64,000 nucleotides of DNA from Macrosoma leucophasiata (GCA_036365455.1 JAWQUS010000001.1:23793001-23857000), one strand, 5' to 3'; shown: positions 32,171 through 42,936, counted from the first letter of the stretch. A program made the numbers and translations. Notes: generated by a model not told the origin, from the letters alone.

Positions 32171-32767
32171 CTCAAATGAAGGTCCACTATAATTGAATAC
32201 CCAGTTAACTAACCGTCTCCAACATTCGTACTTTACAAATTGGTCTAATATTACAATATACCCGTCCAAAACATAATTTCGCGTTACCAGGAACACAGAA
32301 CAGACAAACAAGTTGAATAATATCGACAGCGTTTCACTCCACATCACCAGCTGTTATATTCCTTGACACATGACTGACAGCCGGGCTGACGTCGTATTTG
32401 CTTGCTGACGATTGAAACGTCGCCTAGTTTTCGAGTTTTTGAGAATTTGAATGATGTAAGCGTCACGTTTTATTTTGGAGTGTTTTGTTTTCATAAGTCT
32501 TCGGATAACGAAGAAAGACTCATTCGTCGAAGGTAGAAAAAATTTTGGTGATTTGCACTGTTCACACTGTATTTACGCGAGTTATTCTGGTCTGATCCAA
32601 CTAGTTTTGGGCCACCAGGTTGATCAACTATATTTAAAATGGTTTTATATTTCGATCTGATATTTACGGTGTTAATACGATTCAAAAATAATATACCGAC
32701 AGTATTAGAAGACAGTATTAATATTTTTCTGAACTGTATGAATTTTAAAGCACGGTAGAATTATTCT
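32171..32767. other. Gene-free stretch
   Basis: It contains TGACTGACAG (32371-32380) followed by CCGGGCTGACGTCG. No gene or named repeat. Confidence 0.4.
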
Positions 32768-33060
32768 TCTTATGTAATGAATGTCCCAAACAGGCATGCA
32801 GCTCACATGGACGTTACGTGATGATTGAAGCCTATAGACACACACATAAAGACCAGAGTTCAAAATGCAGATGCGTTGCTACCCCTGAGACCTAATTAAA
32901 GTTGTTATGTCTCTGTGATAGTATATAGTTATTACTGAGCCATACATTACCATTCAACCGGCACTCAGTAGTGAACGCTACCATTTGGCGGCAGATAGAT
33001 TAGGTAAGTGGTGAATACGCCCTCGAGCTCCTACATAGAAACTCTTCCAGTAGTAAAATA
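32768..33060 (-). repeat. Family B retroposon, near full length, antisense
   Basis: The tail CTTATGTAATGAATGTCCCAAAC runs through TTGTTATGTCTCTGTGATAG, GGTGAATACGCCCTCGAGCTCC and the TTCCAGTAGTAAAATA head. It shows that B, like A, has a GAGCTC-type head (CTCGAGCTCC). Confidence 0.75.
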
Positions 33061-33099
33061 ATTGAATGCATTTTTTAGCCGAACTACGTTTACTGTTGG

Positions 33100-33190
33100 A
33101 CAAAAGCCTTCAAATATTGCCATAACAAACGTTCCTGGACCACCCTCATCCAGCGATTACCCGCGACCTTCACTACGTCGTCTGCAATTA
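33100..33190 (-). pseudogene. Degraded LINE C-terminal coding fragment
   Basis: CCACCCTCATCCAGCGATTACC and CGCGACCTTCACTACGTCGTC parallel the better-preserved fragment at 42727-42921 (minus strand). Too decayed for an open frame. Confidence 0.5.
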
Positions 33191-33286
33191 ACAATATTAC
33201 TAACAGCAGAGCCCCCGTAGAAGTATTTCGGAGTGTTATTGTATATTAAGTGTATACATATCTTATTTTGTAGTTATATTTAAAGT

Positions 33287-33480
33287 CATGATGGTGGCAA
33301 ACAGACAAACAGACATATCAAGTAAATACCGCAGACAGACAACTAGACAAAAAACCGGCCATCAAAATGCAAATGCGTTGCCGGTGTTGCCACCCTTGAG
33401 ATTTAAGCTGTTTTGCCTCAGTGATATTTATAAAAACCTACATCACCAACTAACCGGAACAAGGTAGCTTATGGCAAATC
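33287..33480 (-). repeat. Family B-like retroposon, degraded, antisense
   Basis: TGGTGGCAAACAGACAAACAG.., CATCAAAATGCAAATGCGTTGCC, TTTTGCCTCAGTGATATTTAT and AACCGGAACAAGGTAG. Diverged. Confidence 0.5.
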
Positions 33481-33695
33481 AATCATTCAGAAGTCAGATA
33501 TTTATTGATCATTTAGGATTACAATAATCGCTTATGACAGGTCCAAGGTGACGGCAGAAAGATTAAAAATATATAATACCTGCTCTAGGATAATATAATT
33601 ATAGCCATGTAGTCACGGAGATAAAAGATCTCGTTAACAATATTTCCACAATGTATGAAGCTACGATAATATTTCTAAAATCAGTAATCACTTAC

Positions 33696-34101
33696 TGTAT
33701 TGTGAGGGCCCGGTTTCACTCGGTTGGCGTCTCACAAACAGGGACTCCCACAAGGGAGAACGGTCTAATAGGTCGTCTGACTAACCTGCGGTTCCAGCTT
33801 TCGGCATTTATGTTGTCTTGATCCTGTGGTCTTCGAGTTCTTTCTCGGTTTTCACTCCCGGCCGGGGTGTCGAGTCACGGGTGGCCCTGGACCAGCCACA
33901 AAACGCGCGCGTTCGGGATCACGAATTTCAAGCGTCTCTTTTCCCGTTGCAAGTTCGATTCGCTACAGGTAGTGGCGAGTGGTGACGTCAGTGACGTCTT
34001 GTCAGAATCGACCAATGACCGTGAAGAGTGCCAAGGAGTGCCAACCTAAGTGTAAGCTTGAGAATTGTATACCAACTTTGAAATAATATGATGACGGTAC
34101 A
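33696..34101 (-). repeat. BEL/Pao 3' LTR (element orientation)
   Basis: It begins TGTATTGTGAGGG and ends GACGGTACA on the plus strand (TG..CA). It contains TGACGTCA, a CRE-like palindrome, at 33983-33990, followed by a second GTGACGTC. It is a 406-bp direct repeat of 40880-41285. A 60-codon frame inside both LTRs is not considered a gene. Confidence 0.97.
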
Positions 34102-34113
34102 TTTCCGCCCACC
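34102..34113 (-). other. Polypurine tract of BEL/Pao element
   Basis: Directly inside the 3' LTR the minus strand reads GGTGGGCGGAAA, the expected purine-rich primer for plus-strand DNA synthesis. It lies ~95 bp past the ORF stop. Confidence 0.8.
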
Positions 34114-34206
34114 AAAATACGTTATAGGTATTTTCTAAAACTAGCGAATAACTAACCTACGAAAAGACTTAATTACGACTAAAGCTAATAATTAACGAGT
34201 TACGGA

Positions 34207-37200
34207 TTAATCTAGGTTAGGTAACGGACATAGCTTAGCCAACGGTCGAGTTAAGCACGAACCATCGACTGTACGAACCGTTGCGATACGAACTATTCCG
34301 TCCGGGCTAGGGTGCAATTTCTCGACCCGAGCCAGAGGCCAATGTAACGGAAGAGAAGTTTCGGTTTTCAGAATTACCACGGATCCCACGATTAGCGGCT
34401 TAGAATGTTTAGTCCACTTTGCCCGTTGAGTCAAAGTATGGAGGTATTCGCACTTCCAACGATTCCAAAAATCCTGTTGGAAACGTTGAATGAGCTGCCA
34501 ACGACTAAGTCGATTAATATTAACTGACGTTAAGTCCTCATCGGGAACGGTAGTTAGAGGCTCCAAGGTTAAGAAGTGGCCCGGTGTCAGTACAACCAAG
34601 TCATTGGGGTCTGAACTCAACGGACAAAGGGGTCGCGAATTGAGTATCGCCTCAATTTGCACGAAGACCGTACTTAGTTCTTCGAACGTTAAGACTTGAT
34701 CACCGATAATTCGATAAAGGTGCGATTTTACTGCTTTAATCTGAATTTCCCAAACTCCTCCAAAGTGAGGACTCGAAGGCGGGTTAAAACGAAACTCAAT
34801 CTGTTCGGTTTGAGCGGCAGATTGCATGAGAGACTGAAGCTGATTATTCGCGCCTACGTAATTTGTACCGCAATCGGATTGGATGACGTTGACCCTACCG
34901 CGACGACCGACAAATCTACGAAGAGCGGCAAGGAATGCGTCCGATGAAAGATCCGAAACAGTTTCGAGATGCACTGCTTTGGTACTTAAGCATACGAACA
35001 AACAGAGATAAGCCTTACCGATTTTCGCACCGCGATGGTTTGCGAGTTTGATGCGGAAAGGACCACCGTAATCCGTTCCCACAACAGAAAAAGGCTTAAC
35101 CTGATTGACGCGAGTAGCAGGTAGATCGCTCATAAACGGTTCAAGAGGAGTCGGGTTCGTTTTATAACACTGAACACACTTCGAAAGGCAATGACGAATT
35201 GCCCGTTTGGGGGAAAGGATCCAAAATTGTTGTGTTAGAAGGTATTGCATCGTGTTAACGCCAGCGTGACAATTTTCACGATGAAACGCTTCGATGATTA
35301 AATAGGTAAGCTTCGATTCGCGAGGGAGCAGAGCGGGGTGTTTATGCTCAAATTCGAGCCCCGATCTGGCCAATCGGCCACCCACCCTGAGAGTTCCCTT
35401 AGCGTCGAGAAACGGATTTAACTTACGCATTTGTTTCGAAAGAAGAGTATTGTCTAGCAAGTGACTTATCTCTGATGCAAAATGATGTGATTGAACGTAC
35501 CTCACAATAATCATAAGGGCATTATGTAGTTCTACCCGAGTCGATATGGGATCAGAACAGCGAGTGCGTTTACAACGAATGAATGCAATGAATTTTATCC
35601 ATACACACAAAAGGCGTTGGATTTTACGAATCGACGAATAGCGATCTAACAGAGTGTCTATAAACGGACTAGGAACGTCACCATGAGTAAGGAACGAGCG
35701 AGGAGCCTTTTCTTCTGCAGCTAGAATGTCTGAGTCTGGAATACCATCAGAACTTGGCCAAGATGAAAGCGGTTGAGAGAGCCACGACGGACCCGCCCAC
35801 CATAAGCGATTAGTGACAAGAGCTGATGGAAGCTGTCCACGGGAGACTACATCCGCTGGATTATCCTCAGAGGCCACGTGACCCCATCGAGCCCCAGGGA
35901 TGACATCAAGAATGTGCCCTACGCGATTCGCAACGAAAGTCTTCCAACGTGAAGGGTGAGAGCGAAGCCACGCAAGCACAACGGTAGAATCAGACCACGC
36001 GAAAAGACTACTGCATGGAAGAACAGGTGAGTATATGTCCTTTACGAATTTCAGTAGATCAGCGAGCAAGACTGCAGCACACAATTCGAGACGAGGCAGC
36101 GACGTCGATTTTGTCGGAACGACACGACCTTTGGAGCATACGAAAAACACCTTGACATCGCCGTCTGCAGCAACTGTCCGTACGTATACTACAGCCCCAT
36201 ACCCAGTTTCTGAACTATCGGCAAATCCGTGTATATCACACGATTTAAGCTTCTCTACAGATACCCAACGAGGGATCTTCAATGATTGCAATAGCGGTAA
36301 CTGCTCTAGGTAGCGGTTCCAGAAGTTGACAACGTCCTCTGGAGGATCTTCGTCCCAATTTATACCGAGAATCCAGAGACGCTGAACCAATGCTTTTGCG
36401 ATGATTGTTAACGGCGAAAGAAAGCCTAAGGGGTCGTATACGCGAGCGAGCTCACTGAGAATATTTCTCTTTGTACATTTCCTTTGTTGCGGAGTTACGG
36501 CAAAAAAGAAGCAGTCACTGCGAGGATCCCATTTCAGGCCTAAGACCTTGAGCGTCGGATTATCCTTGGCATCCAAGGTAACTGGAACGGTGAGACAATG
36601 TTCAGGGTCGATATCAGTCAAAATCTCTGGCACATTGCTTGCCCATTTACGAAGTTCTATTTTTCCTTGCTGTAGCAGTTCGATGGTCTCAGCCTTGGCT
36701 TTAACAGCTTCCTCAACACTATCGAACCCGGTGACGATATCGTCAATATACAGGTCAGAATTCAGAACCTTACTACCGAGCGGGAAACCTTTACCCTCAT
36801 CGGCAACGAGCTGCTTGATTGTACGGCATGCGAGATATGGAGCAGACGATACGCCATACGTCACGGTATTCAGTTCATACTCTTGGATGGGTTGATCGGG
36901 TTGGAAACGCCAGAAGATACGCTGGAATTTAAGATCAGCATTATCAACGATTATCATCCGATACATTTGCCGCATATCAGCGGTAAAGACCACGCAGTGA
37001 ACGCGAAAGTTCAGAAGAATTTCAGCAATGTTTGATTGGAGTTTGGGACCGACGAGCAGAGTGTCGTTTAACGATACGCCCCTAGCATCTTTAGCTGAAG
37101 CGTTAAACACCACACGGAGTTTCGTTGTGGCGGACTCGGGACGCAGAACGCAGTGATGAGGGATGTAATACTTTCCCTCTGTAAGTTTGTTTACAGGGAC

Positions 37201-39483
37201 AAGACTCATGTGACCACTATCGAGATAGTCTTTCATGAAGTCGTTGTACTGGTGATGCAACTCTGGATTTCTACTGAGTTTTCGTTCGATTGAGTGAAAA
37301 AAACGCAAAGCGATGTCACGAGATCCAGGAAAAGAACGATCCTGCTCTTCTTCCTTGAAAGGCAGAGTGACCACGTATCTGCCAACCGAATCACGGGTAT
37401 GATGAGTTGCGAAGATTTCTTCACAGCGAGTTTCCTCAGGGGTTAGATGTCGAGGTGACGGAAATGATTCCAACTCCCAGAAGCGCTTGACTTCCTCATG
37501 AAGCAGATCATCGTCTTGGCCGAAAAACGATTGAACTTCGTCCTGACAGCCGGCACCACCCAGTAAGAGCCAGCCAAACACTGAATTCAGAGCTGAGGGT
37601 TGATTTGGACCTCCATCCACACGGCCAGGAAGGAGAAGAGAAGTAAACACCTCAGCGCCGAGAAGCAGATCTACAGAACCAGGCTTGTCGAAGTTAGGGT
37701 CAGCCAAGGCGAGATCCTTGATATGATGCCACGACGATTTACTAATACGAGTTGAAGGTATCCTACCACAAATGCTAGGCAACGTGAGCGCGTCGATAGA
37801 AAAGAGGCTGTTGCTGTTAGCACCAACCTCAAGGCGAACTGCACCTGATATAGACGAAGATGCTTGTCCCAAACCACGAACACGACGAGAAGTAAATGTG
37901 CGGGCGACACCTAAGATGGTGGCAGCACGTTCACTGATGAAGTGAGCCTGGCTACCCGAATCTATGAGAGCACGAAACGATTGGAAGTTGCCTGAGGAAT
38001 CACGAAGTTGCACAGTGGCTGTTGATAACAGCACCACAGAATTATCACCTATGCTCGTAAGTACTCTTACAGGTTGCTCTGGAATACTGCTCGAATCGGC
38101 TTGACTTGATGAAGCAGATAAATTAGCATCATCATCTCGATGAAGCAGGGTGTGATGACGTTGACGACACTTTTGGCAACTAAAAAATGATCTACAATTC
38201 TTTAAACTGTGCGAAGGTTTTAAGCAGTTGAAACACCAACGGTTGGTTTTAGCGAATTCAATCCGTTCCGCAACAGAAAGCTTTGTGAACCGTTCACAAT
38301 AACTGATCGAATGATTTTCTGAACAGAAGGAGCACTTGACAATTGGTGTTGTGACTGATGCTTCAGATGCCGTAATCGTTCGAATTTTAGGTTTATCAGC
38401 AGTAGATTTAGTGTTGCTAGTGCTGGAAAGGAATACCGTAGTCGGTTTCGATTTAAACGATTTATTACTTGGTGGTATTTTAGGTATATATTTATCGTGT
38501 GCACGGTTGGTAGTAGAGTGACTACGCTCTTGTGACAAAAAATGTGTATCTCGAACAAGGGCCTCGCATGTCATATTTAAAAATTTATACAAATCTCTAA
38601 ATTCGGGAAGTTCGGCAGTTGAATGACTTCGTTCAAATGCACAGCGAGTCTTAGAATCGAGTTTCGATAATATGTGATAACACAGAATAAAGCTCCACTG
38701 ATCCGTAGGTAAATCAAGACTTTTCAAAATATTTAAATTTTCACTAATTAAATCAAGTACACGACGGAATTCTGAAGGAGAACTCGATTTAAAATTAATA
38801 TTTAATATTTCTTTCCAGCACGTAAAAGCCAACTCACGCTTATCACGATACCTAGTGAGCAAGGCTTGGTAGGCTTCGCTATAGAAAGTACCCTTAACTG
38901 GGTACGTACGAATAAGACCAAGTGCGTCACCTGACAAACTTGATATAAGATAATGCATACGTTCAGTGTCTGACAATGTTTCGTTATTATGGATCAACGA
39001 ATTAAAAACATCATAGAATTCAGGCCACTCTTTAATAGCTCCTGAAAACGTTGGAATTTTGATTTTTGGTAATTTAACATTACAGACGCTCGAGCGATCA
39101 CGTTCAGTACGTTGTTCATCGTTACTAGGAATAAGTTCCCTATAAATAGTAGCAATTTTAATGTAAATGTCATCAAATTGTTCGCGTATTAAATCTTCTT
39201 TCTCTTCCGATGTGCCATCAATAATGCCAAGAATGTCCGTATGAGCCTGCTCAAAACTTTCACAAAGTCGCGGCATGACAGCATGATGAGAAAGAAACGT
39301 GTTCAGAAGAGATCTATCATCTTGAGCTAGCTCAGCTGCCTCCAAAGTTTTTTCAAGACGTCGCAGAGCTAGTGTACGCTTCCTCCGTAAAACCGGTAAG
39401 TCTTGCATAGTTAATTCGGAAGTAGCATGTGAGCCACGCTTCGATGTTGTGTCGTGCTTAGAACGTCGCCGAGTTGCGTACAT
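34207..39483 (-). CDS. BEL/Pao Gag-Pol polyprotein, 1758 aa
   Basis: A single ORF encodes all proteins needed for retrotransposition: particle formation, reverse transcription and integration. Residues ~1-330 are Gag-like (DUF1759 region, KLPKIKIPTFSG at ~138-149). Three Cys/His clusters follow: C384-X2-C-X3-H-X4-C396, C417-X2-C-X4-H-X4-C430 and C436..H448. The aspartic protease has D508-S-G. Reverse transcriptase has D836 in FTADMRQM and Y-I-D-D at 912-915. RNase H residues are D1089, E1133, D1165 and D1211. Integrase has H1401/H1406/C1436/C1439 for zinc binding and D1471, D1537 and E1579 (in GGVWE) as the catalytic triad. A DUF5641-type tail spans ~1661-1755. The start is the first Met of the frame. 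All key residues are present and no stops or shifts were found, so it may be active. There is no envelope gene downstream. Confidence 0.96.
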   Translation of the reverse strand: MYATRRRSKHDTTSKRGSHATSELTMQDLPVLRRKRTLALRRLEKTLEAAELAQDDRSLLNTFLSHHAVMPRLCESFEQAHTDILGIIDGTSEEKEDLIREQFDDIYIKIATIYRELIPSNDEQRTERDRSSVCNVKLPKIKIPTFSGAIKEWPEFYDVFNSLIHNNETLSDTERMHYLISSLSGDALGLIRTYPVKGTFYSEAYQALLTRYRDKRELAFTCWKEILNINFKSSSPSEFRRVLDLISENLNILKSLDLPTDQWSFILCYHILSKLDSKTRCAFERSHSTAELPEFRDLYKFLNMTCEALVRDTHFLSQERSHSTTNRAHDKYIPKIPPSNKSFKSKPTTVFLSSTSNTKSTADKPKIRTITASEASVTTPIVKCSFCSENHSISYCERFTKLSVAERIEFAKTNRWCFNCLKPSHSLKNCRSFFSCQKCRQRHHTLLHRDDDANLSASSSQADSSSIPEQPVRVLTSIGDNSVVLLSTATVQLRDSSGNFQSFRALIDSGSQAHFISERAATILGVARTFTSRRVRGLGQASSSISGAVRLEVGANSNSLFSIDALTLPSICGRIPSTRISKSSWHHIKDLALADPNFDKPGSVDLLLGAEVFTSLLLPGRVDGGPNQPSALNSVFGWLLLGGAGCQDEVQSFFGQDDDLLHEEVKRFWELESFPSPRHLTPEETRCEEIFATHHTRDSVGRYVVTLPFKEEEQDRSFPGSRDIALRFFHSIERKLSRNPELHHQYNDFMKDYLDSGHMSLVPVNKLTEGKYYIPHHCVLRPESATTKLRVVFNASAKDARGVSLNDTLLVGPKLQSNIAEILLNFRVHCVVFTADMRQMYRMIIVDNADLKFQRIFWRFQPDQPIQEYELNTVTYGVSSAPYLACRTIKQLVADEGKGFPLGSKVLNSDLYIDDIVTGFDSVEEAVKAKAETIELLQQGKIELRKWASNVPEILTDIDPEHCLTVPVTLDAKDNPTLKVLGLKWDPRSDCFFFAVTPQQRKCTKRNILSELARVYDPLGFLSPLTIIAKALVQRLWILGINWDEDPPEDVVNFWNRYLEQLPLLQSLKIPRWVSVEKLKSCDIHGFADSSETGYGAVVYVRTVAADGDVKVFFVCSKGRVVPTKSTSLPRLELCAAVLLADLLKFVKDIYSPVLPCSSLFAWSDSTVVLAWLRSHPSRWKTFVANRVGHILDVIPGARWGHVASEDNPADVVSRGQLPSALVTNRLWWAGPSWLSQPLSSWPSSDGIPDSDILAAEEKAPRSFLTHGDVPSPFIDTLLDRYSSIRKIQRLLCVWIKFIAFIRCKRTRCSDPISTRVELHNALMIIVRYVQSHHFASEISHLLDNTLLSKQMRKLNPFLDAKGTLRVGGRLARSGLEFEHKHPALLPRESKLTYLIIEAFHRENCHAGVNTMQYLLTQQFWILSPKRAIRHCLSKCVQCYKTNPTPLEPFMSDLPATRVNQVKPFSVVGTDYGGPFRIKLANHRGAKIGKAYLCLFVCLSTKAVHLETVSDLSSDAFLAALRRFVGRRGRVNVIQSDCGTNYVGANNQLQSLMQSAAQTEQIEFRFNPPSSPHFGGVWEIQIKAVKSHLYRIIGDQVLTFEELSTVFVQIEAILNSRPLCPLSSDPNDLVVLTPGHFLTLEPLTTVPDEDLTSVNINRLSRWQLIQRFQQDFWNRWKCEYLHTLTQRAKWTKHSKPLIVGSVVILKTETSLPLHWPLARVEKLHPSPDGIVRIATVRTVDGSCLTRPLAKLCPLPNLD

Positions 39484-40858
39484 CGTTGTGAGAGACTAGT
39501 ACAAACGAAATACGACAAAGCAGTGTACACAAGCTACGGCTTAGCACGCGCAATGCTAAAAAACGTGAAAAATAATTTAATTAAAAGAATTGAAGAACCA
39601 TTTATCTATTAAAACGATTTAGTGTTACGATATCCCGCGAGTCAGGTTCCCAACCGAACTCGTCCTCTTATAATTACGAGGGGATGTGGAACTATACGAG
39701 AATAATTAAAAGTTAAACAATAGAATACCTAATTAAACGATATGTAGGTATAGCACGGTCCAGTTTTTACGAGAGCGATCGAGCACTATTATTATAATAA
39801 TAATGGTGCTTCACGATAGGTACCTATCACTTTAGAGTACCTAATGAGCTAAGTTACGTAAACACGATTGTTATTGTTTGCAGTTGAATAATTTCGCTTA
39901 TGGTAAGTCACTCGATGAATAGGACGTCAGAATTATTTACGAGCCATTTATAATAGGTAAGTAAATTACGATAAAAAACGACCTAACTACGATAGTTGCA
40001 TACTTACCTACCTACACCACTAAAAAGAATCAGATAAACAAGTGCGAGAACCAGCGATGTTATACCGCGATATAAATAGAATGTATAAACAACGCTAGGC
40101 AACGATAAATTGCAACTTGAATACCTATCCACTTTTACATAGTGTAGGTCTATGAGATAAGCGACGAATTTTAGGTACCTACGTAATTAAGGCAAACCTG
40201 TGTCAACAAACAACAATAGAATGCTGCTCCTCTTTACGATAGGTTTTACCAAAGCGAATAAGTGAAAGGCGCAAGCAATTGTATTATTGTGTTGTACGTA
40301 GGTATGTACCTAGGAGCGAAGAACAATTATTTACTTAAAAAAAACTTAAATACGCGTATGATACGATATTATAAACAACAGTTAGACGAATAGGATTTTA
40401 CCGGGTTTGTGTATATTCACGTAAAACGTACCTACCTATATCCAAACCGCTAAACGTTGAATATTGAAAACGATTTGTAAACTAGGTAGCTACACACAAT
40501 AATTATGCCGAACGGAACACTTGGTATTTGCAACGGTTGTACCTTCGGATTACTAGATCACACTAGGTAGGTATGTTACTCCTGGTGACCTAAAAATTTT
40601 TACATAGAAATCGAATTTATTAATTTATTCAGAATCGTTCATTTATAGAAATCGAAATCGAAAAAATATATATATGGATGCGTAAGATGAGGATATCTTT
40701 CCAATGTTAACGATCGATCAACACGTTAATTGAATATAATTGTTACGTGTACAGGGCAGAATCTCCCAACTTTCCCGAAATTAGGGAGTTCAAAAAAGTC
40801 GGTAGGAAGAAAAATTGTACGTGTATGGTTTTACGAAAGTTAATGAAAAATGGATAAT
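39484..40858 (-). other. BEL/Pao untranslated leader
   Basis: These ~1,375 bp between the primer binding site and the polyprotein ATG are AT-rich, with many GTAGGTA/TACCTAC words and no long minus-strand frame. The leader probably holds packaging and dimerisation signals and perhaps a spliced intron; none of these can be pinned down by eye. Confidence 0.7.
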
Positions 40859-40876
40859 TCCCGGGTTTCGGCACCA
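40859..40876 (-). other. Primer binding site (tRNA-Phe type)
   Basis: The plus strand TCCCGGGTTTCGGCACCA equals the 3' end of insect tRNA-Phe(GAA), whose acceptor starts GCCGAAA, including the added CCA. The element RNA therefore carries its complement, TGGTGCCGAAACCCGGGA, three bases inside the 5' LTR. Confidence 0.85.
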
Positions 40877-40879
40877 AAA

Positions 40880-41285
40880 TGTATTGTGAGGGCCCGGTTT
40901 CACTCGGTTGGCGTCTCACAAACAGGGACTCCCACAAGGGAGAACGGTCTAATAGGTCGTCTGACTAACCTGCGGTTCCAGCTTTCGGCATTTATGTTGT
41001 CTTGATCCTGTGGTCTTCGAGTTCTTTCTCGGTTTTCACTCCCGGCCGGGGTGTCGAGTCACGGGTGGCCCTGGACCAGCCACAAAACGCGCGCGTTCGG
41101 GATCACGAATTTCAAGCGTCTCTTTTCCCGTTGCAAGTTCGATTCGCTACAGGTAGTGGCGAGTGGTGACGTCAGTGACGTCTTGTCAGAATCGACCAAT
41201 GACCGTGAAGAGTGCCAAGGAGTGCCAACCTAAGTGTAAGCTTGAGAATTGTATACCAACTTTGAAATAATATGATGACGGTACA
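40880..41285 (-). repeat. BEL/Pao 5' LTR (element orientation)
   Basis: It is identical by eye to 33696-34101. It should carry the element promoter, driving transcription toward lower coordinates. The CRE-like TGACGTCA is at 41167-41174. Confidence 0.97.
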
Positions 41286-41498
41286 CTTACAATCAACTGA
41301 TAGTAGGTAGAATTTCAAGAGCACGTTTAACAAGTTGACTGTCCGAAAACCAGACACAATTTTAAACAGTAATATAGGACATATTTATGTGTTCTAAAGG
41401 AATAAGAGCCCATGGGATCTTATTCCTGATACAAGCAAAAAAAAATTTTGGTAATGATTTTATGGCCAAAAGTAATTTTCCAATTAAAACTTTAGGTT
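41286..41498. other. Short gene-free stretch
   Basis: It starts with the right TSD copy CTTAC (41286-41290). Nothing else is seen. Confidence 0.6.
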
Positions 41499-42013
41499 AG
41501 GATCCCACTGCAGAATCATTTCGTTCATCCAGATATGCTGCAAATCTATTATATTTACGCATATTTATAATCTAGTGAATATATATCCACTAGGTTGCCT
41601 ATCAAAAAATGGCCGCAAGTAGTTTTTTTACTTGTTTTTTCAATAAAATATCGTGCATTTCACGGCAATACGTATTAGGACACTGAAAAATCATGGCTGC
41701 CGGTGCGCACTTGGCCGCCTCTACATATTTTCGTTCCGCCCCGATAACTTTTTACCTCCATAACGTACATGTATTATTTATATAACAGATTAAAGCTCTT
41801 TTTTTCTCATTGTTATGATATACGGGAGCCAAATTAAATTGGCCGCAAATAAGAGTTGCGGGCTGTTAAAGATAAAATAATTTAATTAAAAATACTTGCG
41901 GCTAAATTTTGATTGGCAACCTAGTGGAAATATATTCTCAAGATTATAAATATGCGTAAAACTTAGGTTTGCACCATATCTGGATGAACGAAATGATTCT
42001 GCAGTGGGATCCT
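41499..42013. mobile_element. ~515-bp long-TIR MITE (family L)
   Basis: AGGATCCCACTGCAGAATC at the left and GATTCTGCAGTGGGATCCT at the right are exact inverted repeats. The identity extends ~39 bp, and weaker inverted similarity continues inward (CACTAGGTTGCC against GGCAACCTAGTG, GCCGCAAGTA against TACTTGCGGC). No ORF or clear TSD. A solo end of the same family lies at 43909-44003. Confidence 0.8.
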
Positions 42014-42726
42014 CATTTATATCACAATTTTTTTCTCAAATAATTCCCATTGCATCGAACCAATTTGACAACAAATCCAAAAAACAAACGGACTCGACGT
42101 CAATAGTACCAAAGTCCGCTGTCAATCACCCGTCAGCGACTGGATTTCTGTCCGTCTGTCTGTCCGTAACCCGACTCTGGCAATCCACTTAATCTTTATT
42201 GACATCGCGTCCAACGCCAGCCGATAATCCTCATGGTAAGCCAAAATCAACCTTATCACCGGTTAAAAGAATTGAGGGTACACGCAAAATTAATCGAGCC
42301 TTCTTATTTGGAAGTTCGTTCATTAGTAGCACGTTTTCTTAAGCAGTGTCTGTTATTTTTATTGATGGTTTTTTCATGTTGGCTGTAGGTGAAGGGATGA
42401 AGATGTCAATTTGATTGAAGGTTTTGTTAAGATGACAAGTTCTTGGGTACAATATTTTTATATTTTATTTTGGCACGAAAATAGAACAAAAAATGTGGTT
42501 TTGGGTTGGAATAATACATAATCTTTTATGTGAATAATTTTGAACCTCATAATAAGTATATTTGTATTTTTTGTGGGATAAACATAATGAACGTGGCTTA
42601 AATAAAAGTATAGATACTGTTTATGTATTCGGGTATTTAAAAAAAGTAAATTGAGCACATACATGGAAAAGTTTTAGAGAAACTTTGTGTTGGAATTCGT
42701 TCTGAATTCTATACTATTAAAGTAAA
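42014..42726. other. Gene-free stretch
   Basis: It contains CTGTCAATCA (42119-42128), the reverse complement of TGATTGACAG, in a GC-richer patch. The rest is AT-rich with nothing recognised. Confidence 0.4.
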
Positions 42727-42936
42727 CTACGACATGGTACGAGCCGTTATTTCAGCCAAAAGATGTCCACAGCTGGGCAAAGGCCACTGCTGGGCAAAGG
42801 CCTCCCCCAAAGATTGCCACAACGATCGGTCCTGGGCCGCCCTCATCCAACCATTGCCCGCGACCTTCACCAGGTCGTCGGTCCACCTCGTACTAGTATG
42901 TCTCCGTAATAGGTACATAGAGGTAAACCATCTCAA
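42727..42936 (-). pseudogene. LINE endonuclease-RT C-terminal fragment
   Basis: The minus frame contains TRWTDDLVKVAGNGWMRAAQ followed by DRSLWQSLGEAFAQQW. This is the typical C-terminal tail of LINE polyproteins that insect annotations often mislabel as host genes. It is a 5'-truncated fragment without catalytic domains. The clade is not certain. Confidence 0.7.

Larger units (their letters stand above)
33696..41285 (-). mobile_element. Complete BEL/Pao LTR retrotransposon
   Basis: The 7,590-bp element is on the minus strand, flanked by the 5-bp TSD CTTAC (33691-33695 and 41286-41290). It has two 406-bp LTRs that read identical by eye, a tRNA-Phe-type primer binding site, a ~1.4-kb leader, one long polyprotein ORF and a polypurine tract. 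The order protease-RT-RNase H-integrase and the YIDD polymerase motif are those of BEL/Pao. No envelope ORF is present. Identical LTRs and an unbroken ORF imply a very recent insertion. Confidence 0.97.

Noticed and set aside
33867..34049. 60-codon frame repeated at 41051-41233
   Set aside because: It lies inside both LTRs, on the strand opposite the element's genes.
33696..34206. Envelope gene in the BEL/Pao element
   Set aside because: Only about 95 bp lie between the polyprotein stop and the polypurine tract.
34490..38558. Many shorter frames on both strands across the BEL/Pao coding region
   Set aside because: They are shadows of the 1,758-residue polyprotein.
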